Assembly: GCF_958431955.1 (NCBI RefSeq)
Contig: NZ_CAUASN010000011.1
Location: 1 to 64,000, forward strand
DNA: 64,000 nt
Source: an uncultured Adlercreutzia sp.
GTDB taxonomy: Bacteria > Actinomycetota > Coriobacteriia > Coriobacteriales > Eggerthellaceae
Direction of reading: 5' to 3'
Shown: piece by piece, positions 49,506 through 58,007 of the stretch
Numbering within the stretch: the stretch's first letter is position 1
How the letters are laid out: the number at the start of each line of letters is the position of its first letter
Made by a program: the position numbers and the translations under genes
Notes under the pieces: model-generated
What the model saw: only the letters and a program-made list of their open reading frames with translations
What the model was told of the DNA's origin: nothing
Databases searched by the model: none

Positions 49506-52109
49506 ATGAGCGCGGGATGCACGATACTGCCGACGAAGATTCGTCGGCCGCAGGTGAGCGCGGACGCCCTCGAGCGCGCCCGTGCCGCGCGCATTTTGGA
49601 AGGCGCTCTCGCTCGCCCCCTGACCTGTGTGGTGGCGCCGGCCGGTTTCGGGAAGACCACCGTCGTGGCCCAATGGGCCTCCATCTGCGATAAGGCGGTG
49701 GCCTGGTGCTCGCTCGATGAGGACGACGCCGATCCGCTGCGCTTCTGGGCCATGGCCGCATCTGCGCTGGAAGAGGCCGACTCCGCACTCGATATTCCCT
49801 TCAGCCCCCAGGATGTCAACTGGGCCGACGCGGGGGAGGCCCATGACGCGCTCGCCCGCCTGCTCAAGGCGCTTGCCGCCGACGGGGCGGACCGTGCGCT
49901 CGTGCTGGAAGACGTGCACGCGGTCCACGATGCGCCGCTTATCTCCGATGGGCTCGCCTATCTGCTGCGCAATCTTCCCCCGACCTTCCACGTGGTCATG
50001 ACCTCGCGGGTGCCCGTGCGCCTGCCCCTGGCGAAGCTGCGCATGGCCGGCGGTCTCGGCGAGTTGTCCCAGGACGATCTGCGCCTGACCCCCGACGAGC
50101 AGCGGATGCTGTTTGCTCGGGCTGGCCTGGCGCTCGGCGATGACGATGCCGCCCGCTTGGACGAGGCTACCCAAGGTTGGGCGGCCGGATGTCGCTTGGT
50201 GGAGCTGTGCTGCGGCGACGGGTCGGGTGCCGAGGTGGCGTCCGCGCTCGCCCGTGCCGGCGACGATGTGAGCGCGTATCTCTTCGAGGAGGTGCTCGGC
50301 TCTCTGGATGCGCCCCTGCTCGACTTCATGGTGAAAACGAGCACGGTGGACTCGTTTTCTGTGGATTTGGCTGCGGCGATCACGGGCCTTGAGCCCTTTC
50401 AGGTGCGCGAGCGCGTGGAGGGCCTCATCTCCCAGGGCCTGTTCGTCCAGCGCATCGCCGGCACCGACGACGGTGACTGGTACCGCTACCACAAGATGCT
50501 CCTGGACGCCCTCCGCGCGAACCTCAGGCGGCTGCCCGATGCTGACTCCCGCGCCTGTGCCCTGGCCGCCCGACAGTGGTATCTGGACCGCGGCTTCGAC
50601 GACGCGGCGGTGGGGCTGTCGTTCTGGATGCGCGATTGGGACGCGCTTTCCGACATCATCGTCTCCCGCTGGAAGGCGCTCTACATGAACGACGAGCAGG
50701 CAACGGTGCTCCGTTGGGCACTGCTTCTGCCCCGCGACTACCTGCGCGAGCGCCCCTTCCTGTGCGCCGTGGCCGCCATGCCGGCGGCGCTGGCGGGGGA
50801 TGCGGTGCTCTCCAACGAGCTCATCCACCAGGCCCTTCTGTCGCTGAAGGACGGGGAGGATTTCCTGTTCGCCTTCTGCATGGTGCAGAAGGCCTTCGTG
50901 GCGTCGTTCGATCGCCGCACTGACGAGAGCGGCAGCTACGCCGAGAAGGCCCTGCGGTTTCTGCCCGCCGACGAGCTCTACCTGCGGGGCATGATGACCC
51001 AGGTGCTCGCCTCGTCGCGGTGGACGGAGGATCCGGTGGGGGCCGTCGAGGGCTTTCGGAAGGCGGTGGAGCTTCAGCAGAACATCGGCAACGCCAACCT
51101 CACATGCTCCGCTCTTGCCAACGCCGCGATCTTCTCGGCCCTTATCGGGCACTTGCCCGATGCCGAGATGCTGTCCGAGCGTGCTCTGGCCCTGTACGAC
51201 GAGCGCGAGCGCCCGCGCAAGCCCATGCTCGCCTTAGCCTACGCCGCCCTGGCTGTCGTGGCCTACGAGCGCGGAGATTTGGAAGGGTTCGCCCGCGAGC
51301 GGGAACGCTACCGGGCGCAGACGGCATCCGAGGCGGTGGCCGCGAACACGGCCGAGCTCAACGGCATCGCGGCGAAGGCGGCCTATGCTGCGGGCAGCCC
51401 GAGCGCCCGGGACGAGTTCCTCGCCGCCTGGCGCGCCGATGCGGAATCGGTCTGCGGCATTATGCCCACCCTGGCCATGGCGCGCGACTGGTGCGACGCC
51501 TTCCGGCCCCAGGTCCGCGCGCGGGTGGGCACCGAGGTTCGCACGGGTCGCGCGGGTCTCTTCGATTTGGCCTGCGCCTTCTGCCTGGGCGACGACGACG
51601 CCTGGGAACGGGGAGCGGTGCTCGTCGATGCGGTCCAGCCCGACGACTTCGCGCTGCGGGTGAGAGCCTGCTGCCTCACCGCGCTCGTGGCCGAGCGCGC
51701 CGGTCGCCACGCCGCCAGCCGCCGTCTTCTGCGCGAGGCCTACGTCCTGTCCCGGGAAAGCGGTCTTACGCAGGCCTTCGCTGAGTACGCACCGGCGCTG
51801 GGCCCCTCCGCGGACCTGCTGCGCGCGCCCGAGGCAGTCGGGGAGGAAAGCGCCTCCCACGACGGCGCCATCCTGCGCGTTGTCGACGAGGCGTCGCGTC
51901 CCCGCCGCACCTGCGCCGATTTGCTCACCGAGCGCGAGCTGGAATGTCTGCGCATCGTGGCTGATGGCGCCTCGGTGGCCGAGGCCGCCGAAGTGCTCGT
52001 GGTGTCCCGCGAGACGGTGAAGAAGCACCTCGGCAACGTGTATTCCAAGCTCGGCGTGCACTCGAAGATGCAAGCCGTGGCGTTGCTGCGGGAAGAGGGC
52101 TCGCTGTAG
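49506..52109 (+). CDS. MalT-like STAND ATPase / LuxR-type transcriptional regulator
   Basis: A protein of 867 aa. N-terminal STAND ATPase with Walker A APAGFGKTT (about 44-52) and Walker B-like ALVLEDVHAV, arm region with VMTSRVPVRLPLAKLRM, a long helical repeat (TPR-like) middle of ~450 residues, and a C-terminal LuxR helix-turn-helix (LTERELECLRIVADGASVAE ... VSRETVKKHLGNVYSKLGVH). This is the MalT layout, in which a ligand activates ATP-driven oligomerisation on DNA. Start ATG 49506 follows GGAGGAGGGG; an upstream ATG at 49498 is out of frame. It is encoded directly before the molybdenum hydroxylase genes and is the obvious candidate activator, with the inducer probably the substrate; inference from position. 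Confidence 0.9.
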   Translation: MSAGCTILPTKIRRPQVSADALERARAARILEGALARPLTCVVAPAGFGKTTVVAQWASICDKAVAWCSLDEDDADPLRFWAMAASALEEADSALDIPFSPQDVNWADAGEAHDALARLLKALAADGADRALVLEDVHAVHDAPLISDGLAYLLRNLPPTFHVVMTSRVPVRLPLAKLRMAGGLGELSQDDLRLTPDEQRMLFARAGLALGDDDAARLDEATQGWAAGCRLVELCCGDGSGAEVASALARAGDDVSAYLFEEVLGSLDAPLLDFMVKTSTVDSFSVDLAAAITGLEPFQVRERVEGLISQGLFVQRIAGTDDGDWYRYHKMLLDALRANLRRLPDADSRACALAARQWYLDRGFDDAAVGLSFWMRDWDALSDIIVSRWKALYMNDEQATVLRWALLLPRDYLRERPFLCAVAAMPAALAGDAVLSNELIHQALLSLKDGEDFLFAFCMVQKAFVASFDRRTDESGSYAEKALRFLPADELYLRGMMTQVLASSRWTEDPVGAVEGFRKAVELQQNIGNANLTCSALANAAIFSALIGHLPDAEMLSERALALYDERERPRKPMLALAYAALAVVAYERGDLEGFARERERYRAQTASEAVAANTAELNGIAAKAAYAAGSPSARDEFLAAWRADAESVCGIMPTLAMARDWCDAFRPQVRARVGTEVRTGRAGLFDLACAFCLGDDDAWERGAVLVDAVQPDDFALRVRACCLTALVAERAGRHAASRRLLREAYVLSRESGLTQAFAEYAPALGPSADLLRAPEAVGEESASHDGAILRVVDEASRPRRTCADLLTERELECLRIVADGASVAEAAEVLVVSRETVKKHLGNVYSKLGVHSKMQAVALLREEGSL

Positions 52110-52124
52110 GGGATCCGTCCCTCC

Positions 52125-52247
52125 GGCGGCCGGCTGGGGGGGAGGGGGCGCCGTGCTCGGGCAGTCCTCGCTTGGTGGAACAGCCCACGGGGCTGTTCCA
52201 GTCGCTGCGGAATCTGCGCGCGGACCCCCTCGCCCCAGCCGGCCGCC
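52125..52247 (+). repeat. nested-stem intergenic element, copy 6
   Basis: Outer arms 52125-52139 and 52233-52247 pair perfectly over 15 bases and extend imperfectly. Inner hairpin 52176-52200 has stem TGGAACAGCCC with loop ACG, which differs from copy 4 at three stem positions with matching changes on the other side. Conserved loops GCAGTCCTCGCT and CGCTGCGGAATC are present. It lies between the regulator and the hydroxylase genes; the rest of the 255-base gap shows no clear promoter. Confidence 0.88.
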
Positions 52248-52364
52248 TACCTTCCTTCCCCAAAATACCCCTCGGGGCTACCCCTTTGGTGTAATGCGCC
52301 TACCCCTTCCTCTTCTTATGCTGAGAGCGTCAATAACGACGACGAGAAGAGAAGGAGGAGGAGT

Positions 52365-53084
52365 ATGACGATGAGCAACGTGTCCCGTCGCGACTTCTTC
52401 AAGGCCGGTGGCCTGGCGGGCATTGCCGCCGGGGTCGCGGGGCTCGGCATCGGCAGCGTGCTCGGCGTGCCGGAGGAAGCGGTGGCCGATGTGGTGACGG
52501 TGACCGACTTCGTGTACACCTGCCCGGTCTGCGGCCAGAAAACCACCGACTACGACAGCCTGGTCAAGCACTTCGAGGAGGCCCATCCCGATGCCTCCTG
52601 CGGTATTCCGCAGTGCGCCGTGCTCAACATCAACGGTCATGAGATCAAGGTGCAGGTAGAGCCCCAGTGGACCCTGCGCGAGACTCTGCTCATGGCCACC
52701 GACCTGCACGGCGGCGCCAAGGAGATGTGCGATCGCGGCGGCTGCGGCAGCTGCACCGTGCTCATCGACGGCGTGCCGGCGCTCGCCTGCACGACGCTCG
52801 CCGTCCAGTGCGAGGGTAAGTCCATCGAGACCTCCGAGGGCATCGCCGCCGACGAGCGCTTCCGTCCCTTGGTTGAGGCCTACGCCAAGGCCGACGCGGC
52901 CCAGTGCGGCTACTGCACCCCGGGCCAGTTCACCGTGGCGAAGTACATCATCGAGAAGTACGGCGAGCCCACCGAGGAGCAGATTCGCGAGGAGCTGGCG
53001 GGCAACATCTGCCGCTGCGGCACCTATGCCCGCCACGTGCAGGCCATCACCGAGGCTGCCGCCGCCATGAAGGGAGGCAACTAA
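52365..53084 (+). CDS. Tat-exported [2Fe-2S] subunit of a molybdenum hydroxylase, with zinc-finger-like insert
   Basis: A protein of 239 aa. Twin-arginine signal SRRDFFKAGG (RR at 8-9) followed by a hydrophobic stretch to about residue 42. Then YTCPVCGQKTTDYDSLVKHF with C53, C56, H69 and H74, the spacing of a C2H2 zinc finger. Next is the standard xanthine-oxidase-family small subunit: plant-type cluster CDRGGCGSCTVLIDG (C122, C127, C130) with C142, and the second cluster QCGYCTPGQF and NICRCGTYAR. The ordinary family member is ~160 aa, cytosolic and without zinc finger. The stop overlaps the start of the Mo subunit. Tat signals on one subunit can carry folded partners, so the whole enzyme is probably outside the membrane. 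Confidence 0.92.
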   Translation: MTMSNVSRRDFFKAGGLAGIAAGVAGLGIGSVLGVPEEAVADVVTVTDFVYTCPVCGQKTTDYDSLVKHFEEAHPDASCGIPQCAVLNINGHEIKVQVEPQWTLRETLLMATDLHGGAKEMCDRGGCGSCTVLIDGVPALACTTLAVQCEGKSIETSEGIAADERFRPLVEAYAKADAAQCGYCTPGQFTVAKYIIEKYGEPTEEQIREELAGNICRCGTYARHVQAITEAAAAMKGGN

Positions 53085-55381
53085 TGGGAGAGAAGTGCGA
53101 ATCCATCGTATCGGGCGTCAACGACGATCGTACCGACTTCAAGTACGTCGGTACGTGGGACCATCCCGGCCGCCAGTCCTGGGACATGATATCGGGCGCG
53201 GCGGTGTACCCCACCGATCTGTGGGAGGAGGGCACGCTCACGGCCATGGCCCTGCATTCCCCCTACGGCCATGCGAAGATCACCGGGCTGGATATTTCCG
53301 AGGCCGAGCAGATCGAAGGCGTGAAGCTCGTGCTCACCTATGAGGACGAGGAGATTGCCTCCATGCCCAAGTACCGCCCCAGCTACTACGAGTTCGGCGC
53401 GAGCCCGCTTCTGGGCGATGAGGCCGAGTTCGAGGGCGACGAGGTGGGCGTGGTCGTGGTGGCCGTGAACGAGGAGACCTGCAAGCGCGCCCTGAATGCC
53501 GTGAAGGTCGACTGGGAGGCCCTGCCCTTCATCCTAGATTGCCGCGAGGCCGCCAAGCCCGGCGCCCCCATCCTGCGTCCCGAGATGAACCCCGACTCCA
53601 ACATGACCGGCAACACCTTCGGCGCCCCGGTTGAATGGGAGAACGGCAACGTGGAGGAGGGCCTGGCCGCTGCCGACCATGTGGCTATGATCGAGTACGG
53701 CCGTCCCATGTGGAGCCAGTTCCGCTCGATGCCGCCGGCGTATTTCAGCTACTGGGCCAACGACCCGTGGGGCAACCCCGACGGCGAGAAGATGTGCTAC
53801 GTCACCAACCACGCGCACTTCCCGAGCAACGGCCCCATCGTGTCGGCCTACATGGGCTTCGGCTCCTATGCCGACAAGTTCCGCGCGCTCACGCCGTACA
53901 TGGCTTCGCGCTACTGCGACTTCGTGGAGAAGCGCGGCGCACAGCTGGCGCCTCTGCTCTCCAAGCGCTTGGGCGGCGTGCCCGTGCGCTTCGTGAACAC
54001 CCGCCGCCAGTCCTTCGACGCCGCCGTGCCCCAGACCTATATCACCGGGCGCATCGGCTTCAACGACGACGGCACGCTCGTGGCCGTGCAGCAGAGAAAC
54101 GTGCACCAGTCCGGCGCCCGCGGCGGCTACGGTGACAAGACCCATGGCCATCTGGTGCTGCCGCCCAACGCCCAGGCCTTCAAGTCCACCGTGTGCCCGA
54201 ACATCTACTCGGACATGGCCTACTACGTCACCAACGGCGCCTGCACCACGGCCGACCCGGGCAAGGACATGTGGGAGCCGGTGAACTTGGCCTTCGCGCA
54301 CATCGCCAACACCCTGAACATGCCCATCACCGATGTCATCATGAAGAACGTGAAGGTGACCGATCCCTCGCTTTCCGCCTGCATGGACGCGGGCAAGAAG
54401 GCCTTCGACTGGGACGGGAAGTGGCACGCGCCGGGCGAAAAGACGCTGGAGGACGGACGCCTGCACGGCGTGGCGGCCCGCGCCTGCTGGTCGATGACCT
54501 GGGGCATGATCTCCTACAACATCAACCTGCGCATGGGCGTGGACGGCAAAATCTACATGCCCTACGCCGAGGCCCTCATCGGCACCTACTGGCCCGATGC
54601 GGCCCAGCTCGTCATCGCCGAGGAGATGGGCATGAAGCCCGAGGACGTCATCGTCTACTACGCGCCGAACTACAACAACTGGCAGCAGGGCGACGCGGCC
54701 GACCGCGGCAGCTCGGTCACCTGGGCCGCCAAGGAGGCGGCGGTGCAGCTGAAGGCCCAGATCCTCGCCACGGGCGCCTCGCTGTTCGGCGTGACCCCCG
54801 ACGAGGTTGATCTTGTGGACTCCATGATCACGCTGAAGGCCGACCCCTCCCAGCAGATGCCCATCGTGGGCATCGGCCAGCTGGCTGTGGGGTACTGCGG
54901 CAAGCCCGAGACCCCCTTCCAGAACGACGTCGTGCGCACCATGAACGTGGATTTCTGCGAGGTGGCGGTTGATCCGGAGACGGGGTTGGTGGAAGTGCTC
55001 GACTACGTGGCCGCCCACGACTTCGGCAAGGTCATCCGCCCGGCGTCGGCCTTGGGCCAGCTGGAGATGGCGCTCACCCAGGCCGAGGGCCGCGCGCTGC
55101 GCGAGGAGCTCATCTGGGACGAGAACACCGGCGTGCTTCTGAACGGCAACATGTACGACTACAAGGTGCCCACCGCTTTGGACCAGCCCAAGATCGAGCC
55201 GGTGCCGGTGGAGACCCGCATGGGCGGCGGCGCCTACGGTTCCACGGGCGTGGCTCACGCCCATACCAACGCGGGGCTTGTGGGGCTCGCCATCCAGAAC
55301 GCCACGGGCGGCGACTTCATCACCGTGCAGCCCTTCACCCCCGACAAGGTGCTGGCGGTGCTGGCCGCCAAGCAGGCCTAA
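53084..55381 (+). CDS. molybdenum-binding catalytic subunit, divergent xanthine-oxidase family
   Basis: A protein of 765 aa. Fold and order match the family: N-terminal domain with ISGAAVYPTDLWEEGTLTAM and AKITGLDISEAEQIEGVKLV, middle RFVNTRRQSFDAAVPQTYI and GARGGYGDKTHG, later GDAADRGSSVTWAAKEAA, DPETGLVEVLDYVAAHDFGK and GQLEMALTQAEGRALREEL. Two departures: the usual GGGFGGK-like segment reads GFGSYADK, and the C-terminal KGVGEP motif holding the catalytic Glu reads TGVAHAH (His at 725). No signal peptide, so export would rely on the Tat signal of the Fe-S subunit. Start ATG 53084 overlaps the previous stop. Substrate unknown; hydroxylation, dehydrogenation or reductive dehydroxylation (as in 4-hydroxybenzoyl-CoA reductase) are all possible. 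Confidence 0.88.
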   Translation: MGEKCESIVSGVNDDRTDFKYVGTWDHPGRQSWDMISGAAVYPTDLWEEGTLTAMALHSPYGHAKITGLDISEAEQIEGVKLVLTYEDEEIASMPKYRPSYYEFGASPLLGDEAEFEGDEVGVVVVAVNEETCKRALNAVKVDWEALPFILDCREAAKPGAPILRPEMNPDSNMTGNTFGAPVEWENGNVEEGLAAADHVAMIEYGRPMWSQFRSMPPAYFSYWANDPWGNPDGEKMCYVTNHAHFPSNGPIVSAYMGFGSYADKFRALTPYMASRYCDFVEKRGAQLAPLLSKRLGGVPVRFVNTRRQSFDAAVPQTYITGRIGFNDDGTLVAVQQRNVHQSGARGGYGDKTHGHLVLPPNAQAFKSTVCPNIYSDMAYYVTNGACTTADPGKDMWEPVNLAFAHIANTLNMPITDVIMKNVKVTDPSLSACMDAGKKAFDWDGKWHAPGEKTLEDGRLHGVAARACWSMTWGMISYNINLRMGVDGKIYMPYAEALIGTYWPDAAQLVIAEEMGMKPEDVIVYYAPNYNNWQQGDAADRGSSVTWAAKEAAVQLKAQILATGASLFGVTPDEVDLVDSMITLKADPSQQMPIVGIGQLAVGYCGKPETPFQNDVVRTMNVDFCEVAVDPETGLVEVLDYVAAHDFGKVIRPASALGQLEMALTQAEGRALREELIWDENTGVLLNGNMYDYKVPTALDQPKIEPVPVETRMGGGAYGSTGVAHAHTNAGLVGLAIQNATGGDFITVQPFTPDKVLAVLAAKQA

Positions 55382-55399
55382 CGCGAAGGAGGATACGAC

Positions 55400-56341
55400 A
55401 TGAAGCATTTCAAGCATATGCAGGCCTCCTCGGCCGACGAGGCGGCCAATGAGGCGAAGGCCGGCACGGCCTGGGTCATGGCCGGCGGCACCGACCTTCT
55501 GGGAACCCTGAAGGACGAGATCTTCCCCGAGTACCCCGAGACGGTTATCGATCTGAAGACCATCGATGGGCTCGACAGCATCGCCGAGGAGGGAGATACG
55601 CTGCGCATCGGCGCCCTGGCGAAGCTGGCCGATGTGGCCGAGAGCGACCTGGTGAAGACCCATGCGGCCGCGCTCGCCCAGGCGGCCGGGCGGGTGGCAT
55701 CGCCCACCATCCGGCACATGGGCACCCTCGGCGGCAACGTGTGCCAGATGCACCGCTGCTGGTACTTCCGCGTGCCCGACGACCGCTTCCACTGTCGCCG
55801 CAAGGGCGGGGCGACCTGCCCGGCCCGCATCGGCGACAACCGCTACCACTCCATTTTCGGCGACGACAACGGCTGCTTCGCCTCCTCGTCCCACGACACG
55901 GCGCCGGCGCTCGTGGCCCTCGAGGCCACGGTGGTCACCACCAAGCGCGAGGTGCCGGCCGGGGAGTTCTTCGGCGCCCACGGGCATCGCTCCAACGTGC
56001 TGGAGGACGGGGAAGTGGTGAAGGAGTTCCGCGTTCCCAAGGTCGCCAAGAGCGCCTTCCAGAAGTTCGCCCTGCGCAAGTCCATCGATTTCCCCGTGGT
56101 GAACTGCGCGGTGGCGCAGACCTCCGACGGCGCCACCCGCGTGGTGCTCGGCGGCGTGCATCCGGCGCCCTGGCGATCCAAGGAAGCCGAGGAGGCCGTG
56201 GCCGGCGGCGTGAGCGCCGATACGGCTCAGGCGGCCGGCGAGGCGGCGGTGTCGGTGGCCAAGCCGCTCGGCAAGAACGCCTATAAGGTGGACATCGCCC
56301 GCACGCTCGTCAAGCGCACGCTGATGGACATCGCGGGCTAG
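55400..56341 (+). CDS. FAD-binding subunit with extra [4Fe-4S] loop
   Basis: A protein of 313 aa. FAD motifs AGGTDLLGTL (28-37) and TLGGNV (109-114) are those of CO-dehydrogenase-M/xanthine-oxidase FAD subunits. Directly after the second, a Cys-rich insertion NVCQMHRCWYFRVPDDRFHC ... GGATC ... NRYHSIFGDDNGC supplies C115, C120, C132, C140 and C159. Such an insertion binds a [4Fe-4S] cluster in 4-hydroxybenzoyl-CoA reductase beta subunits and occurs in several anaerobic relatives. Electrons could thus run Mo, 2Fe-2S, FAD, 4Fe-4S. No signal peptide. ATG preceded by GAAGGAGGATACG. Confidence 0.92.
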   Translation: MKHFKHMQASSADEAANEAKAGTAWVMAGGTDLLGTLKDEIFPEYPETVIDLKTIDGLDSIAEEGDTLRIGALAKLADVAESDLVKTHAAALAQAAGRVASPTIRHMGTLGGNVCQMHRCWYFRVPDDRFHCRRKGGATCPARIGDNRYHSIFGDDNGCFASSSHDTAPALVALEATVVTTKREVPAGEFFGAHGHRSNVLEDGEVVKEFRVPKVAKSAFQKFALRKSIDFPVVNCAVAQTSDGATRVVLGGVHPAPWRSKEAEEAVAGGVSADTAQAAGEAAVSVAKPLGKNAYKVDIARTLVKRTLMDIAG

Positions 56342-56364
56342 ATGCGGAAAGGAAGCTGACGGCG

Positions 56365-57420
56365 ATGGATCAGGCGAAGACGGCGACGTGGGGCGAGGCT
56401 CTGGCCGAGCTGCGCCAGTGGGCGCAGGATCGGGACGATGTGAGCGTGACCCCGCAGATGCTCTCGGTGGCCGCCCCGGCCCGCGAGGAGTTCTACGGGC
56501 GCGTGGAAGCCATCCAGGGCCAGATCGCCGATGCGGTGCTGGATGGCGGCGATGCGGCCGCGATGGAGCGGCTCGCCCGCGCGCTGGCGGCGGTGTGCGG
56601 GGACATCTCCCGCGCCGCCGGCCTGGCGAGGGTGGCCCTGCCCGGGCGGCTGGAGGCCTTCGCGGCCGATCCCGCGAGGGCTTTGGCCGCACCGCTGCAG
56701 TCGGTGGTCATCGACGCCCTCTCGGGGCGCGTGCCCCTGTCCGAGGTCGATGGCCAGGCGCGCCAGTGCGTGCGCGGTGCGGCCGAGGCGCTCGCACGCG
56801 GCGCCTACGAGGCCTGGGCCTACCTGGGCGTTGTGGCGTCGCTTAATCCCGTGCGCCTCTGGGCCGTGGGATGCGAGGACGGTCAGACGGCCCGTATCGT
56901 GCCGACTGACGTGCTCACCATGGGCGCCCAGGTGCCCTCCCGCGAGCGGCGTTTCCCCGAGGCGGTCGTCCAGTGCGCCGACGGGCGCGTCTTCGCCCTG
57001 AAGTGCGAGGCCGCCCGCGAGATCGACTACTACGACGCGCTGGCGCCCATCGCCCGCGACACGTCGGCCGGGGGCAACACCGCGGGCATGCTGGGCCATC
57101 GTGTGCTTCTGCTGTACCAGCTGGACGCACCTGATAAGGTGCAGGCCACGGTGGACCGCAAGCAGCGCCTGCAGCGGTTTGCCGACCTGGCTGTGGAGGT
57201 GCTGGCCCCGGCCGAAATGGAGAACCCCGCCTACCTGGGGGCCTTCATCGCGCGGCTGCGCACTCTGCGCACCCGCCGGCCGCTTACGGTCGTCACCTAC
57301 GACGAGGCGGCCCGCTTCCCCCAGGCCATGGAGGCCGATGGGGAAGTGCCGCCGGTGGAGCGGTGCGCGGTCGGCCTTCGGCGCGAGGGCTTGGCGGCCA
57401 TCGCCGAGAAGCTTCGATAA
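56365..57420 (+). CDS. uncharacterised protein of the molybdenum hydroxylase cluster
   Basis: A protein of 351 aa with no motif I recognise, no signal peptide and no transmembrane segment. The N-terminal half is helical and Ala-rich (residues ~1-145); the second half is more mixed (IVPTDVLTMGAQVPSRERRF, VTYDEAARFPQAMEADGE). Placed between the FAD subunit and the cytochrome gene with 23- and 50-base gaps, it is probably co-transcribed. Dedicated cytosolic chaperones that hold Tat substrates until cofactors are loaded (TorD/NarJ type) are one possible role, by position and helical content only; I see no TorD motif. Confidence 0.7.
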   Translation: MDQAKTATWGEALAELRQWAQDRDDVSVTPQMLSVAAPAREEFYGRVEAIQGQIADAVLDGGDAAAMERLARALAAVCGDISRAAGLARVALPGRLEAFAADPARALAAPLQSVVIDALSGRVPLSEVDGQARQCVRGAAEALARGAYEAWAYLGVVASLNPVRLWAVGCEDGQTARIVPTDVLTMGAQVPSRERRFPEAVVQCADGRVFALKCEAAREIDYYDALAPIARDTSAGGNTAGMLGHRVLLLYQLDAPDKVQATVDRKQRLQRFADLAVEVLAPAEMENPAYLGAFIARLRTLRTRRPLTVVTYDEAARFPQAMEADGEVPPVERCAVGLRREGLAAIAEKLR

Positions 57421-57470
57421 AAATCTATTCGTTGCGCGCCCGATGGGCGCGGTGGATGAAGGAGCGAGAT

Positions 57471-57971
57471 ATGAGAAGGAACGCATGCAGGAAGGGGGCC
57501 ATCGGGATTGCGGTGTGCGCTGTGGCCCTGACGGGCCTGGTCGCAGGCTGCGCGCCGCAGGCCCAGGAGGCTGCCCCGAGTGACGGCATTGCCTCCAACG
57601 ACATGGTGGTGCGGGGCGAGTACACCCCCTACGATCCCGCCGTCGAGGCCGAGGTCACGGGTGGCTCGGGCATCGAGGGCTCCGAGGAGGAGCAGCTCCA
57701 GCAGGAGCGCATCGCCGGCGGCGCCGCCGGAGCCGTGGTGTCCCAGAACTTGGAGCCCTTGGAGGGCGTTGTCGACTACAGCGAGGGCGAGTACGTGCCC
57801 GTCTACGGCATCGCCTGCGATATTCCCGAGGTGGTGCACGGCGAGGGCAACGGCACGGCGTGCACGAGCTGCCACACGGCCGACGGCTCGGGTGCCGGCA
57901 CCCAGGTGCCCCAAAGCCATGTGGATCAGAATCTGACCGACGAGGAGTGCCTGACCTGCCACGAGCTGTAA
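57471..57971 (+). CDS. diheme c-type cytochrome lipoprotein
   Basis: A protein of 166 aa from ATG 57471 with GAAGGAG upstream. Signal peptide and lipobox LVAGC, acylated Cys at residue 27; an acidic linker (~30-115) rich in Gly/Glu; then two heme attachment sites CTSCH (131-135) and CLTCH (160-164) in the last 36 residues. The spacing and small size resemble the heme modules of NapB/cytochrome c3-like electron carriers. Anchored outside the membrane, it is the natural electron partner of the Tat-exported molybdenum enzyme; no quinol oxidase gene is next to it. Earlier in-frame starts would disrupt the signal peptide. Confidence 0.88.
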   Translation: MRRNACRKGAIGIAVCAVALTGLVAGCAPQAQEAAPSDGIASNDMVVRGEYTPYDPAVEAEVTGGSGIEGSEEEQLQQERIAGGAAGAVVSQNLEPLEGVVDYSEGEYVPVYGIACDIPEVVHGEGNGTACTSCHTADGSGAGTQVPQSHVDQNLTDEECLTCHEL

Positions 57972-58007
57972 GGCCCGGGAAAGACGATTTCGAGATAGGA
58001 GGAGAAG

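Noticed and set aside
52125..52247. Interpreting the nested-stem elements simply as Rho-independent terminators
   Set aside because: Most copies lack a T-run, have a second enclosing stem, occur in both orientations, and one lies next to genuine terminators (16130, 16366).
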